From positions 19,469 to 83,468 of the forward strand of contig NZ_JARHTQ010000032.1 of assembly GCF_029223525.1 (NCBI RefSeq): a stretch of DNA of 64,000 nt. The letters run 5' to 3'. The notes under the pieces are model-generated. The model was not told where the DNA came from, did not search any database, and saw only the letters and a list, made by a program, of their open reading frames with translations. Positions within the stretch are counted from its first letter, which is position 1, and each line of letters starts with the position of its first letter. The stretch comes from Streptantibioticus ferralitis. GTDB taxonomy: Bacteria > Actinomycetota > Actinomycetes > Streptomycetales > Streptomycetaceae. Below, one piece after another: positions 8,440 to 17,570 of this stretch. Both the position numbers and the translations under genes were made by a program.

Positions 8440-8503
8440 GGTATCGAACGCACCGAGACCCCGACCAGAGCCCTGCCGCCGAGCGCGAGCATAAACTTCT
8501 GCG

Positions 8504-9400
8504 GTGAGCTCCAGCCCCAGCACCACCCCCGCCCCCGATGAGCCCGGTCCGCTGCTCGGTCCCGCCGACATCCGCGAACTGGCCGCCGCGCTGGGCGTAC
8601 GCCCCACCAAGCAGCGCGGCCAGAACTTCGTCATCGACGCCAACACGGTGCGCCGCATCGTGCGGACCGCCGGGGTGCGGCCCGAGGACGTGGTGGTCGA
8701 GGTCGGCCCCGGGCTCGGCTCGCTGACCCTGGCCCTGCTGGAGGTCGCCGACCGGGTCACCGCGGTGGAGATCGACGATGTGCTCGCCGCCGCGCTGCCC
8801 GCCACGATCGCCGGCCAGCTACCGCAGCGCGCCGACCGCTTCGCGCTGGTGCACCGGGACGCGATGCGGGTCACCGAGCTGCCGGGGCCCGCGCCGACCG
8901 CGCTGGTCGCCAACCTCCCGTACAACGTGGCCGTCCCGGTGCTGCTGCACATGCTGGAGACCTTCCCGTCCATCGAGCGCACCCTGGTGATGGTGCAGTC
9001 CGAGGTCGCCGACCGGCTCGCGGCCGCGCCCGGCTCGAAGGTGTACGGGGTCCCGTCGGTGAAGGCGGCCTGGTACGCGGAGGTCAAGCGGGCGGGCGCG
9101 ATCGGCCGCAATGTCTTCTGGCCCGCCCCGAACGTCGACTCCGGGCTGGTGTCCCTGGTGCGGCGCGCGGAGCCGCCGAAGACCACGGTGGCTCGTGAGG
9201 AGGTCTTCGCGGTGATCGACGCGGCCTTCGCCCAGCGCCGCAAGACGCTGCGCGCCGCGCTCGCCGGGTGGGCGGGATCGGCGGCGGCGGCCGAGGCGGC
9301 GCTGACCGCCGCCGGGGTGTCGCCGCAGGCCCGCGGTGAGTCGCTGACCATCGACGAGTTCGCCCGTATCGCCGAGAACAAGGGGGCAGCAGCCCAGTGA
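8504..9400 (+). CDS. rsmA: 16S rRNA dimethyladenosine transferase RsmA/KsgA
   Basis: 298 residues. Dimethylates the two adjacent adenines A1518 and A1519 near the 3' end of 16S rRNA during late small-subunit assembly; loss gives kasugamycin resistance. The signature [10 protein letters not shown] is at 39-48, the S-adenosylmethionine site [13 protein letters not shown] at 63-75, the acidic VEID loop at 88-91 and the catalytic NLPY at 137-140. The GTG at 8504 gives a 20-residue Pro-rich head before the conserved core. The stop overlaps the GTG of ispE by four bases, so the two are translationally coupled. The order rpfB-rsmA-ispE is conserved across actinobacteria. Confidence 0.96.
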   Translation: MSSSPSTTPAPDEPGPLLGPADIRELAAALGVRPTKQRGQNFVIDANTVRRIVRTAGVRPEDVVVEVGPGLGSLTLALLEVADRVTAVEIDDVLAAALPATIAGQLPQRADRFALVHRDAMRVTELPGPAPTALVANLPYNVAVPVLLHMLETFPSIERTLVMVQSEVADRLAAAPGSKVYGVPSVKAAWYAEVKRAGAIGRNVFWPAPNVDSGLVSLVRRAEPPKTTVAREEVFAVIDAAFAQRRKTLRAALAGWAGSAAAAEAALTAAGVSPQARGESLTIDEFARIAENKGAAAQ

Positions 9401-10320
9401 CCGCGTCCGTCGTCGTCCGTGCGCCCGCCAAGGTCAACGTCCAACTGGCCGTCGGCGGGCTGCGCCCGGACGGCTTCCACGACCTGGCGAACGTCTTCCT
9501 CGCCGTCGGCCTCCACGACGAGGTCACCGCCACCCCCGCCGACCGGCTGCGGATCACCGCCTCCGGCCCGGACGCCGACCAGGTGCCGCTGGACGAGACC
9601 AACCTGGCGGCCCGTGCCGCCCTCGCCCTCGCCGCGCGACGCGGTGTTCCCGCCGACGTGCATCTGCACATCGCCAAGGACATCCCCGTCGCGGGCGGCA
9701 TGGCGGGCGGCAGCGCGGACGGTGCGGCGGCGCTGCTCGCCTGCGACGCGCTGTGGGGTACCGGCGCGAGCCGCACCGAACTCCTGGAGATCTGTGCGGA
9801 GTTGGGCAGCGATGTGCCGTTCAGTCTGGTGGGCGGCGCCGCGCTCGGCCGGGGGCGCGGCGAACTGCTCGAACCCCTGGAGACCGGCGGCACCTTCCAC
9901 TGGGCCTTCGCGGTCGCCGACGGCGGCCTGTCCACCCCGGCCGTCTACCGCGAGTGCGACCGCCTTCGCGAGGCGTCCGGCCATGGCTGCACCGCGGTCG
10001 AGCTGCCCGACCCGCAGCCCTCCCCGGCGCTGCTGGACGCGCTGCGCACGGGGGACACCGGCGCCCTCGCCGGTGCCCTGGCCAACGACCTCCAGGCCGC
10101 CGCGGTCTCCCTGCGCCCCTCCCTCGCCGACACCCTGCGCGCGGGCAGCACGGGCGGCGCCCTGGCCGCTCTGGTCTCCGGCTCCGGCCCCACCTGCGCC
10201 TTTCTGGCCAAGGACCCGGAGAACGCCGAGGCCGTCGCCGAAGCGCTGCTGGCCTCCGGCACTTGCCGCGCGGTACGGGTGACCTCCGGTCCGGCCCCGG
10301 GGGCGATGGTCGTGGGCTGA
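9397..10320 (+). CDS. ispE: 4-diphosphocytidyl-2-C-methyl-D-erythritol kinase IspE
   Basis: 307 residues, GHMP-kinase fold. Phosphorylates CDP-methylerythritol with ATP, the fourth step of the MEP route to isoprenoid precursors. [10 protein letters not shown] holds the conserved lysine 12, the Gly-rich ATP loop [18 protein letters not shown] is at 97-114, and [12 protein letters not shown] is the third GHMP motif near the C terminus. The start is the GTG at 9397 overlapping the rsmA stop (GTGA). The gene supplies precursors for menaquinone and for the undecaprenyl lipid needed by the cell wall genes around it. About 110 bases downstream is GC palindromic sequence (10360-10420) before the ABC-F gene. 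Confidence 0.96.
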   Translation: MTASVVVRAPAKVNVQLAVGGLRPDGFHDLANVFLAVGLHDEVTATPADRLRITASGPDADQVPLDETNLAARAALALAARRGVPADVHLHIAKDIPVAGGMAGGSADGAAALLACDALWGTGASRTELLEICAELGSDVPFSLVGGAALGRGRGELLEPLETGGTFHWAFAVADGGLSTPAVYRECDRLREASGHGCTAVELPDPQPSPALLDALRTGDTGALAGALANDLQAAAVSLRPSLADTLRAGSTGGALAALVSGSGPTCAFLAKDPENAEAVAEALLASGTCRAVRVTSGPAPGAMVVG

Positions 10321-10500
10321 CGCTCTCGGGGCCGCGGTTGGCTTGGCACCGCCGGGCCACGCCGTGGGGGTTACCCCGCCGCTGCGGCGGATTTGTCCGG
10401 GGCAAGCCCCCAGACCCCCGGTCCCGCGGCCGCCACCCTGGCGCACCCGCGCCCATCGGTACGCTGGAAAGCCCGACGCAGTCGCCACGCATGGAGAAAA

Positions 10501-12303
10501 ATGGCAGTCAACCTCGTCAACGCCGAGTCCATCGGCAAGGTGTACGGGACCCGTACCCTGCTCGACGGCACATCCCTCGGCGTATCGGAGGGCGACCGCA
10601 TCGGCGTCGTCGGCCGCAACGGTGACGGCAAGACCACTCTCATCCGCATCCTCGCCAAGCTGGAGGAGCCGGACCGCGGCCGGGTCACCCATGTCAGTGA
10701 TCTACGGCTCGGCGTGCTCACCCAGCACGACTCGCTCGACCCGGCGGCCACCATCCGGCACGAGGTGGTCGGCGACCTCGCCGACCACGAGTGGGCGGGC
10801 AACGCCAAGATCCGGGACGTACTGACCGGGCTGTTCGGCGGCCTTGACCTGCCCGGCTTCGCACAGGGCCTGGACACCGTGATCGGCCCGCTCTCCGGTG
10901 GCGAGCGCCGCCGCATCGCGCTGGCCAAGCTGCTCATCGCCGAGCAGGACCTGCTGGTGCTCGACGAGCCCACCAACCACCTCGACGTGGAGGGCATCGC
11001 CTGGCTCGCCGCCCACCTGCAGGTGCGGCGCACCGCACTGGTGTGCGTCACCCACGATCGCTGGTTCCTCGACCAGGTGTGCACCCGGATGTGGGACGTA
11101 CAGCGCGCCGAGGTCTACGAGTACGAGGGCGGTTACTCCGACTACGTCTTCGCCCGCGCCGAACGCGAGCGCCGCGCCGCCACCGAGGAGGCCAAGCGGC
11201 AGAACCTGGCCCGCAAGGAGTTGGCGTGGCTGCGCCGGGGCGCCCCGGCGCGTACCAGTAAGCCGCGCTTCCGCATCGAGGCGGCGAACGAGCTGATCGC
11301 CGATGTGCCGCCGCCCCGGGACTCCGCCGAGCTGATGAAGTTCGCCAACTCCCGGCTCGGCAAGACGGTCTTCGACCTGGAGAACGTGACCGTCAACGCC
11401 GGTGACAAGCTGCTGCTCAAGCACCTGACCTGGCAGCTGGGCCCCGGCGACCGGATCGGCCTGGTCGGCGTCAACGGCGCGGGCAAGACCTCGCTGCTGC
11501 GGGCGCTCGCCGACGCCGCGTACTCCGGCGGCGAGCGGCAGCCCGCGGGCGGACGGGTGACGGTCGGCAGGACGGTCAAGCTCGCCTACCTCTCACAGGA
11601 GGTCGCCGAACTCGACCCGAACTGGCGGGTGTTGGAGGCGGTCGAGCGGGTACGGCAGCGCGTCGACCTGGGCAAGGGCCGGGAGATGACCGCCTCGCAG
11701 CTGTGCGAGCGGTTCGGCTTCACGAAGGAGAAGCAGTGGACACCGGTCGGCGACCTGTCCGGCGGTGAGCGGCGCCGACTGCAGTTGCTGCGGCTGCTGA
11801 TGGACGAGCCGAACGTCCTCTTCCTCGACGAGCCGACCAACGACCTGGACATCGAGACCCTCACCCAGCTCGAAGACCTGCTGGACGGCTGGCCCGGATC
11901 GCTGGTGGTGATCAGCCATGACCGCTACTTCATAGAGCGCACCACGGACCGGGTGTTCGCGCTGCTCGGCGACGCGACGCTGCGGATGCTGCCGCGCGGC
12001 ATCGACGAGTACCTGGAGCGGCGGCGTGCCGCGATCGAGGCCGCGTCGGCCACCACCGCGTCCGCGGGCCCCGCCAAGCGCAAGTCGTCGGCGGCCGACG
12101 CCCGCGCCGCGAAGAAGGAACTGCAGCGGATCGAGCGCCAACTCGACAAGATCGGCGAGAAGGAAGCGAAGCTGCACGCCCAAATCGCCGACAACCCCAC
12201 GGACTTCGAGAACGTGGCGAAGCTGGACGCCGAGTTGCGTGGACTGCGTGATGAGCGCGAGGAGTTGGAGATGCGCTGGCTGGAGCTGGCGGACGAGGTG
12301 TAA
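10501..12303 (+). CDS. ABC-F ATPase (Uup/Ettn-like), soluble ribosome-associated type
   Basis: 600 residues from the ATG at 10501, which has GGAG six to eight bases upstream; the open frame extends 36 codons further back but only into repeat sequence. Two ABC ATPase modules without membrane segments: Walker A GRNGDGKT at 38-45, signature LSGGERRR and LDEPTNHLD; then GVNGAGKT, LSGGERRR and LDEPTNDLD. A Lys/Glu-rich coiled coil closes the C terminus (about 525-598), the arrangement of Uup-type ABC-F proteins. ABC-F proteins act on translating ribosomes or on DNA branch metabolism, not in transport. The first P loop is GDGKT rather than the usual GxGKS. The gene directly follows ispE and may be co-transcribed with it. 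Confidence 0.92.
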   Translation: MAVNLVNAESIGKVYGTRTLLDGTSLGVSEGDRIGVVGRNGDGKTTLIRILAKLEEPDRGRVTHVSDLRLGVLTQHDSLDPAATIRHEVVGDLADHEWAGNAKIRDVLTGLFGGLDLPGFAQGLDTVIGPLSGGERRRIALAKLLIAEQDLLVLDEPTNHLDVEGIAWLAAHLQVRRTALVCVTHDRWFLDQVCTRMWDVQRAEVYEYEGGYSDYVFARAERERRAATEEAKRQNLARKELAWLRRGAPARTSKPRFRIEAANELIADVPPPRDSAELMKFANSRLGKTVFDLENVTVNAGDKLLLKHLTWQLGPGDRIGLVGVNGAGKTSLLRALADAAYSGGERQPAGGRVTVGRTVKLAYLSQEVAELDPNWRVLEAVERVRQRVDLGKGREMTASQLCERFGFTKEKQWTPVGDLSGGERRRLQLLRLLMDEPNVLFLDEPTNDLDIETLTQLEDLLDGWPGSLVVISHDRYFIERTTDRVFALLGDATLRMLPRGIDEYLERRRAAIEAASATTASAGPAKRKSSAADARAAKKELQRIERQLDKIGEKEAKLHAQIADNPTDFENVAKLDAELRGLRDEREELEMRWLELADEV

Positions 12304-12474
12304 AGGCCTCGTGGAGGGGGTTGGCGCGGGCATAACGGCGGTGTTACGCGATCGGACCGGCCCGCTGCGGTGTCCGTATCGGGTGATACAAAGAGTGCCC
12401 GCTTGATCCCAAGCCTTAACGAGTACGAGGTCTGCCCTGGGCGGGCCTACAGACGCATACGGGGGAAACCGCTC

Positions 12475-14295
12475 ATGTCCCAGCCGCCTGGCGGTCCTGG
12501 AAATCCTGGCGCGTCCGCAGCGCCGGAACCACCGGCGGACCGGCCGCAGTCCCCGGCCGCGCCGCACGAGATGCCGACCCAGATGGCGGGCGCGGCCGTT
12601 CCGCCGCCGCCCGCACCCCAGGGTCAGCCGCCGCAGGCACCGCCGCCGCCTCCTCCGGGCCAGCCGCAGCAGCCCCCGCCGCCTCCGGGCCAGCCGCAGT
12701 ACGGCTATCCGCCGCAGCCCGGTTACGGCTACCCGCAGCAGCCCCCGGCCCAGGGCGGCCAGAACCCGTACCAGCCGCCGCCGCAGTACGGCTATCCGCA
12801 GCAGCAGTCCCCGTACGCCCAGCAGCCGGCGACCCAGCCGATGCCGCAGCAGGGTTGGGGCGGCAATCTCTACGGCCAACCGCAGCAGCCGCCCTACCCG
12901 GGCGTGCCCGGCGCCCCTTCGGGCAACCGCCTGTCGGGCGGCAAGCTGGCCGGGGTGATCGCGGGCATCGTCGCGGCGGTGCTGGCGATCTCCGGTGGCG
13001 TGTGGATGCTGACGTCGTCGGGGAACGGGCCGAACTCGAAGCCCACGGCCAGTGGTTCGGGCGGCACCAACCCCGGCTCCGGGGACAACGGCCCGCACAA
13101 CGCCGTGGGCAAGGTCGCCTGGACGGTGCCCGCACCCACGGTGACGAAGGACCAGAACATCGCCGCCACACCGGGCATGTGGTTCAGCGGCGACGATGTC
13201 GTCAAGCAGACGCCGAACGCCGTCACCGCGTACAACCTCGGCTCCGGCCAGCAGCACTGGACGGTGCCGTCCCCGTCGGGCAAGACCTGCGACGCCGCAA
13301 ACGACATCGTGAACAACAAGATCGCCGTGCAGTACGGAGCGCACTGCGAGAACGTGATGGTCATCGACGCGTCGACCGGCAAGATGGCGTGGAACAAGCC
13401 TCTCGGCCTCTCCGCCGGCTCCATCCTCGACTACACGGACATGGCGATCAGCGGTGACGTGCTCGCCCTGGAGGCATCGAGCCAGACGGCGTCGTTCCAG
13501 GTGAGCACCGGAAAGCCGCTGTGGCACTCCAACAACGGCTCCGACTGCAACGACAAGGGCTTCGCCGGTGGTTCGCAGATGGTCGAGGTGTACTACTGCG
13601 GTGGCGACTCGGAGAAGAACAACCACGTCTCCCTGATCGACCCGATGTCCGGCAAGCCCAAGTGGACGTGGGACGCCCCGGCCGGTACGCAGGTGGTCAG
13701 CGTGGTCTCGGTCAACCCGGTGGTCGTCGGCATCAGCGCGGGCGACCTGTCGATGACCGACATCTGGAGCATCGACGGCGGTCGGCTCGGCGGCAAGATC
13801 TCGCTGGGCAAGGGCGGTTCGGGCCAGGGCAAGTACGCGGTCAGCTGCCCGCCGAACAGGATGACCCCGTGCACCAACGTCGCCGTGTCCGGCGGCACGC
13901 TCTACATGGCGACCACCGAGCACTCCGGCAGCAGCAGCTCGGTCAGGTCCACCAACGAGATCGCGGCGTTCAACCTGTCGGACGGCAACGGCAAGTGGCT
14001 CTCCAAGAGCGGGGACAACACCATGGATCTGGTGACCATGGACGGCAACTCCCTGATCGCCTACCAGAAGTCCGACTTCGAACACGCAGGCAAGGTCCTC
14101 AAGGTCGACGTGTCCAACGGGGCGCTGTCCACGTACACGACGTTCGACGACTCCACCCAGCAGCAGGAGCACGACCTGGACTCCGCGGGTCTGAACGACG
14201 TGGTCTTCGGGTGGCACAACAACACCCTGGCGATGTCCATGACCCAGATCTACAGCGGCGGCTTGGACAAGTACCTCATCGGCGCACTGCACTGA
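12475..14295 (+). CDS. Membrane-anchored PQQ-type beta-propeller protein with Pro/Gln-rich head
   Basis: 606 residues from the ATG at 12475. Residues 1-155 are cytoplasmic and extremely Pro/Gln/Tyr-rich, with repeats of the kind PPPGQPQ and YGYPQQP. Residues 158-180 form one membrane segment. The rest (about 205-600) is an extracytoplasmic domain with recurring Trp/Asp/Gly-containing blades (VAWTVPAPT, GKMAWNKPLG, GKPLWHSNN, GKPKWTWDAP) typical of PQQ-binding-like propellers. Two cysteines (CDAANDIV and AHCENV) may form a disulfide. Such proteins are common in Streptomyces, often beside kinase or signalling genes, and probably act as a sensor or scaffold; no enzyme motif for PQQ chemistry is seen. 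The segment MPTQM at 33-37 is a candidate short recognition motif. Confidence 0.85.
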   Translation: MSQPPGGPGNPGASAAPEPPADRPQSPAAPHEMPTQMAGAAVPPPPAPQGQPPQAPPPPPPGQPQQPPPPPGQPQYGYPPQPGYGYPQQPPAQGGQNPYQPPPQYGYPQQQSPYAQQPATQPMPQQGWGGNLYGQPQQPPYPGVPGAPSGNRLSGGKLAGVIAGIVAAVLAISGGVWMLTSSGNGPNSKPTASGSGGTNPGSGDNGPHNAVGKVAWTVPAPTVTKDQNIAATPGMWFSGDDVVKQTPNAVTAYNLGSGQQHWTVPSPSGKTCDAANDIVNNKIAVQYGAHCENVMVIDASTGKMAWNKPLGLSAGSILDYTDMAISGDVLALEASSQTASFQVSTGKPLWHSNNGSDCNDKGFAGGSQMVEVYYCGGDSEKNNHVSLIDPMSGKPKWTWDAPAGTQVVSVVSVNPVVVGISAGDLSMTDIWSIDGGRLGGKISLGKGGSGQGKYAVSCPPNRMTPCTNVAVSGGTLYMATTEHSGSSSSVRSTNEIAAFNLSDGNGKWLSKSGDNTMDLVTMDGNSLIAYQKSDFEHAGKVLKVDVSNGALSTYTTFDDSTQQQEHDLDSAGLNDVVFGWHNNTLAMSMTQIYSGGLDKYLIGALH

Positions 14296-14320
14296 CCCTG
14301 CCCGCACCTCCCTGGCACCC

Positions 14321-14370
14321 ACGGCCGCCCGGCCCGCCCGCACCCCAAGTGCGGGCGGCCGGGCGGCCGT
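14321..14370 (+). terminator. Terminator of the PQQ-propeller gene
   Basis: A 22-base-pair arm starting ACGGCCGCCCGG pairs with its complement ending CCGGGCGGCCGT around a CCAA loop, with a single bulged C. It lies 26 bases after the stop codon. There is no T-run, as usual in high-GC actinobacteria. Confidence 0.8.
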
Positions 14371-14420
14371 TCGTGTCGGGTTGACGGGGGAGTGGCGGTG
14401 TAGCGACATCTCCCTATCGG

Positions 14421-14451
14421 CATGCGACAGAAACGGACTTTCTGTCGCATG
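14421..14451. promoter_or_regulatory. Perfect 13-bp inverted repeat upstream of the atypical response regulator
   Basis: CATGCGACAGAAA at 14421-14433 and TTTCTGTCGCATG at 14439-14451 are perfect reverse complements around a five-base spacer. It lies 50 bases past the propeller-gene terminator and 200 bases before the LuxR-type gene at 14651. Its arms are much less GC-rich than the terminators in this window. It may be an operator for a dimeric regulator or an RNA hairpin in the leader of the downstream gene. Confidence 0.55.
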
Positions 14452-14650
14452 TTCCGAACCCATCCGGACGGTTTCGCGCATGAACCGGCCAGGTAGGGAG
14501 GGATTTTCGGTATACGGGGATGCTTCTGACGGGTATGGGGCGCGGTATGTCGAACAAGCGTGTAGCTTCCGGGGCTATACCCGGGGCCGCAGGGGGTGTG
14601 GCGTGGGCGGGACGCCGGGAGGGGCTCGCGGGGAATGGGGGAGTGCCCAG

Positions 14651-15328
14651 ATGGGCGTACGGATCGTGGTGGTCGACGACCACCGGTTGCTCGCGGAGGC
14701 GCTGGCCTCCGCGTTGAAGTTGCGTGGGCACCGGGTGCTCGCGGCCGGTGCGCCGAGTTCGGGTGCGGCGGACCTGGCGATCGCGCGGGCACCCGAGGTG
14801 TGCCTGATGGGCACGTCCACGCCCGCCGAGCCGGGCGTGTTCGACCCCGTGACGCGGATCAAGCGTGAGCGTCCCGCGATCGCGGTCATCGTGCTGGGGC
14901 CGGTGCCCAACCCGCGCGGTATCGCCGCCGCGTTCGCCGCCGGGGCATCCGGTTACGTACGCCACGACGAGCGCATCGAAGGCGTGGAGCGGGCGATGGC
15001 CAAGGCGCGGGCCGGGGAGGTCGCGGTCGCGCCGCAGTTGCTCCAGGGGGCGTTCGCCGAACTGCTGCACCCGGCGGCGGAGCCCGACGACGAGGGCAGC
15101 AGGCTGCTGCAGATGCTCACCCCGCGCGAGGTCGAGGTGCTGGTACGGGTCGCGGAGGGCGAGGACACCCGGCTGATCGCAGCCGGAATGGGGATCGCGC
15201 CGAGCACCGCCCGCACCCACGTGCAGCGGGTACTGATGAAGCTCGGCGTCGGATCACGTCTTGAGGCGGCGGCCCTCGCGGCCCGTACCGGACTGCTCGA
15301 CCGGGCCGCGGGCCAGCCCGGCGGCTGA
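14651..15328 (+). CDS. LuxR-family response regulator with degenerate receiver domain
   Basis: 225 residues from the ATG at 14651 (GGGGGAG about ten bases upstream). Residues 3-120 have the receiver fold: VVVDDHRLLAEAL gives the acidic pair Asp9-Asp10. The strand that should end in the phosphorylated aspartate reads EVCLMGTSTP, with Gly54 where Asp is expected. Residues 155-220 are a LuxR/NarL helix-turn-helix (LTPREVEVLVRVAEGEDTRLIAAGMGI, then ARTHVQRVLMKLGV). Loss of the acceptor aspartate suggests regulation by something other than phosphorylation. No histidine kinase is adjacent. It lies at one edge of the galactose block and converges on a small membrane gene. Confidence 0.88.
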   Translation: MGVRIVVVDDHRLLAEALASALKLRGHRVLAAGAPSSGAADLAIARAPEVCLMGTSTPAEPGVFDPVTRIKRERPAIAVIVLGPVPNPRGIAAAFAAGASGYVRHDERIEGVERAMAKARAGEVAVAPQLLQGAFAELLHPAAEPDDEGSRLLQMLTPREVEVLVRVAEGEDTRLIAAGMGIAPSTARTHVQRVLMKLGVGSRLEAAALAARTGLLDRAAGQPGG

Positions 15329-15365
15329 CCGCCGGGTCCCGCGGCCCGCGGTCGGACCGCCACCG

Positions 15366-15644
15366 CTATTCGGCGTCGTCACCCTGCGGCGGCGTGGTGG
15401 GGCTGAGCTTCAGCCAGACCAGGAAGGCGAGACCGAGCAGCAGCATGCCGAGTCCCGTCCACAGGTTGATGTTGATGCCCTGCGCCTTGTGGATGTCGGC
15501 ATCGGAGGCGGTGATCCCGGCGATCGTGACGATCACGCCGTAGACCACGAACAGACCGCCGATGATGCGGCGTACGTCGAAGAGGCGGGCCGCCGTCGCG
15601 GACTTGCGCTCCAGCTCCTCGACCTCGTGCTGATAGTCACTCAT
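15366..15644 (-). CDS. Small two-helix membrane protein next to the symporter
   Basis: 92 residues. A charged N-terminal helix (about 1-25, HEVEELERKSATAARLFDVRR) is followed by two hydrophobic segments (about 27-47 and 62-81) with a short extracytoplasmic loop, and an acidic tail. It lies 35 bases downstream of the Na+/solute symporter gene on the same strand, so it is probably co-transcribed and could be an accessory subunit. Small partner proteins are known for some symporters of this superfamily, but the resemblance here is only in size and position. Function unknown. Confidence 0.75.
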   Translation of the reverse strand: MSDYQHEVEELERKSATAARLFDVRRIIGGLFVVYGVIVTIAGITASDADIHKAQGININLWTGLGMLLLGLAFLVWLKLSPTTPPQGDDAE

Positions 15645-15679
15645 GGTGCGTTGCTCCTACGCGTTGGGCCGAAGGGACG

Positions 15680-17350
15680 TCAGAACGAGAACGGGACGTA
15701 CAACGCCGCGGCGATGACCAGCGCGGCGGTGCCCAGCAGCGCGGGCCTGCGGTACCAGGCCTCGTCGCCCTCGGCGGGCGGTTCCTCCATACCCGGCGAG
15801 CGGGTCCCGTAGACGAGCCCGGCGAGCTCCTCCTCCGGCTTGGGCTTGGTGACCATGCTGACCGCGACCATGACCACCGCTCCGGCGACGAAGCCGACGA
15901 TCGCGGAGACGAAGTTGGCGCCCTGGTCGCTGGGGATGGCGATGACGTGCTGCTTGTAGATGTAGAAGTAGTTGACCATCGCCGCGACGGTGCCCGCGAG
16001 CAGTCCCCAGAATCCGGCCTGTGCCGTGGTCCGCTTCCAGAACATGCCGATGATGAAGACCACGAACAACGGCACGTTGAAGAACGAGAACAGCGTCTGC
16101 AGATACGCCATGATGTTGCCGAAGCTGGAGGCCAGGAACGCGGTACCGATGCTGACCAGGACCCCGATGACGGTGATGATCCGGCCGAACCGCAGGTAGT
16201 ACGCGTCCGATTCGCCGCGCTTGACGTACCGCGACCAGATGTCGTTGGTGAACACGGTGTTGAACGAGGAGACGTTGGCCGCCATGCCCGCCATGAACGC
16301 GGCCAGCAGTCCGGTCACGGCGATGCCCAGCACACCATTGGGCAGCAGGTCCTGCATCAGCAGCGGGATCGCGTCGTTGTAGGTCAGGTTCGAGCCGGGG
16401 GTGCCGATCTTGGGCGCGATGGCCGCCGCGATCAGGCCCGGTATCAGCACGCCGAAGACGATGAACACCTTCGGGAACGCCGCGATCAGCGGGGTGCGCC
16501 GGGCGGCGGAGAGGTTCTTGGCGGACAGCGCGCGCTGCACCTCGGCGAAGTTGGTGGTCCAGTAGCCGAAGCTGAGCACGAAACCGAGACCGAGCACGAT
16601 GGTCAGCCAGTTGGCGCCCAGCGGGTTGGTCTCACCGATCGCCGTACCGCCCCAGGCGGTCACGAAGTTGTGGCCGTGCGAGTGGTCCAGGGTGGTGGTC
16701 AGGCCGTGCCAGCCGCCGACGCGCTTGAGGCCGACGATGACCAGCGGGATGAGCGCGGCGAGGATCACGAAGAACTGCAGCACCTCGTTGTAGATCGCCG
16801 AGGACAGCCCGCCGACCGTGATGTAGACGAGCACGAACAGTCCGGCGACCAGGATCGCCACCCAGATGGGCCAGCCGAGCAGGGCCTGGACCACGATCGC
16901 CATGGCGTACAGGTTGACGCCCGCGATCAGTACCGCGGACAGGGCGAACAGGACGGAGCTGAGCAGATGCGCGTTCTTGTCGAAGCGGTGCAGCAGGAAC
17001 TCCGGCACCGACCGCACCTTCGAGCCGTAGTAGAACGGCATCATCACCAGGCCGAGGAAGACCATCGCGGGGATCGCGCCGATCCAGTACCAGTGGACGG
17101 TGTAGGCGCCGTACTGTGCGCCGTTGGCTGCCATGCCCAGGATCTCGGTGGCACCGAGGTTGGCGGCCACGAACGCCAGGCCGGTGACCCAGGCGGGAAG
17201 TGACCTTCCGGAGAGGAAGAAGTCGAGGCTGGTCTTCACGCTGCGTTTGGCAGCGAAACCAATGCCGAGGACTACCGCGAAGTAGATCACCAGGATCGCG
17301 TAGTCCAGTCCATTGGTGGGGAGCCGAAGCCCATCGGCCAGGTAAGGCAT
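15680..17350 (-). CDS. Sodium/solute symporter (SSS/SGLT family), probably for galactose or related sugar
   Basis: 556 residues with about 13-14 membrane segments. The N terminus NGLDYAILVIYFAVVLGIGF, then SLDFFLSGRSLPAWVTGLAF, and NLGATEILGMAANGAQYG are the family's first helices and SGR motif; AGMAANVSSFNTVF is a conserved later helix and the sodium-site region. SGLT-like members move sugars with Na+. The gene is divergent from galT-galE-galK across about 220 bases, which makes galactose the best guess for substrate. I prefer the ATG at 17350, which places the first helix near the N terminus; an in-frame ATG at 17374 would add eight residues and neither has a strong ribosome binding site. 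Confidence 0.9.
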   Translation of the reverse strand: MPYLADGLRLPTNGLDYAILVIYFAVVLGIGFAAKRSVKTSLDFFLSGRSLPAWVTGLAFVAANLGATEILGMAANGAQYGAYTVHWYWIGAIPAMVFLGLVMMPFYYGSKVRSVPEFLLHRFDKNAHLLSSVLFALSAVLIAGVNLYAMAIVVQALLGWPIWVAILVAGLFVLVYITVGGLSSAIYNEVLQFFVILAALIPLVIVGLKRVGGWHGLTTTLDHSHGHNFVTAWGGTAIGETNPLGANWLTIVLGLGFVLSFGYWTTNFAEVQRALSAKNLSAARRTPLIAAFPKVFIVFGVLIPGLIAAAIAPKIGTPGSNLTYNDAIPLLMQDLLPNGVLGIAVTGLLAAFMAGMAANVSSFNTVFTNDIWSRYVKRGESDAYYLRFGRIITVIGVLVSIGTAFLASSFGNIMAYLQTLFSFFNVPLFVVFIIGMFWKRTTAQAGFWGLLAGTVAAMVNYFYIYKQHVIAIPSDQGANFVSAIVGFVAGAVVMVAVSMVTKPKPEEELAGLVYGTRSPGMEEPPAEGDEAWYRRPALLGTAALVIAAALYVPFSF

Positions 17351-17439
17351 AGGTGGTCTCGCTTCTGGCGGCATCGTGGACGGAATCGCCTGAACGTAAC
17401 GCCGGATGTTTGGAAAATGAACAGGCCTGGTGAAGTTCT

Positions 17440-17552
17440 TTGTTGGATCGTGATCGGAGTGGCGAGATTGCCCCGTTCTGGGTGCTATGCGCCTCGCCGT
17501 TGACGGGGACTGTTGGGTCGTGCTTCATTGTGTTGGATTCTGTTTGGAGTGG
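17440..17552. promoter_or_regulatory. Direct repeats in the galT/symporter divergent promoter region
   Basis: A 22-base element of the form TGTTGGATnnTGnTnGGAGTGG occurs at about 17441-17462 and 17531-17552, agreeing at 18 of 22 positions, about 90 bases apart, between the divergent symporter and galT genes. A TTGACG hexamer lies between them near 17499. The galP1 promoter of the Streptomyces gal operon is known to be galactose-induced and glucose-repressed through a repeat-containing operator, so these copies are candidate regulator sites. The factor and the true promoter are not identified. Confidence 0.45.
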
Positions 17553-17570
17553 AAGTGAGGAGCTCAGCGG

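Noticed and set aside
11593..14481. 962-codon minus-strand open frame across the ABC-F and propeller genes
   Set aside because: Spans the ends of two well-supported plus-strand genes and a terminator; no domain and low-complexity composition.
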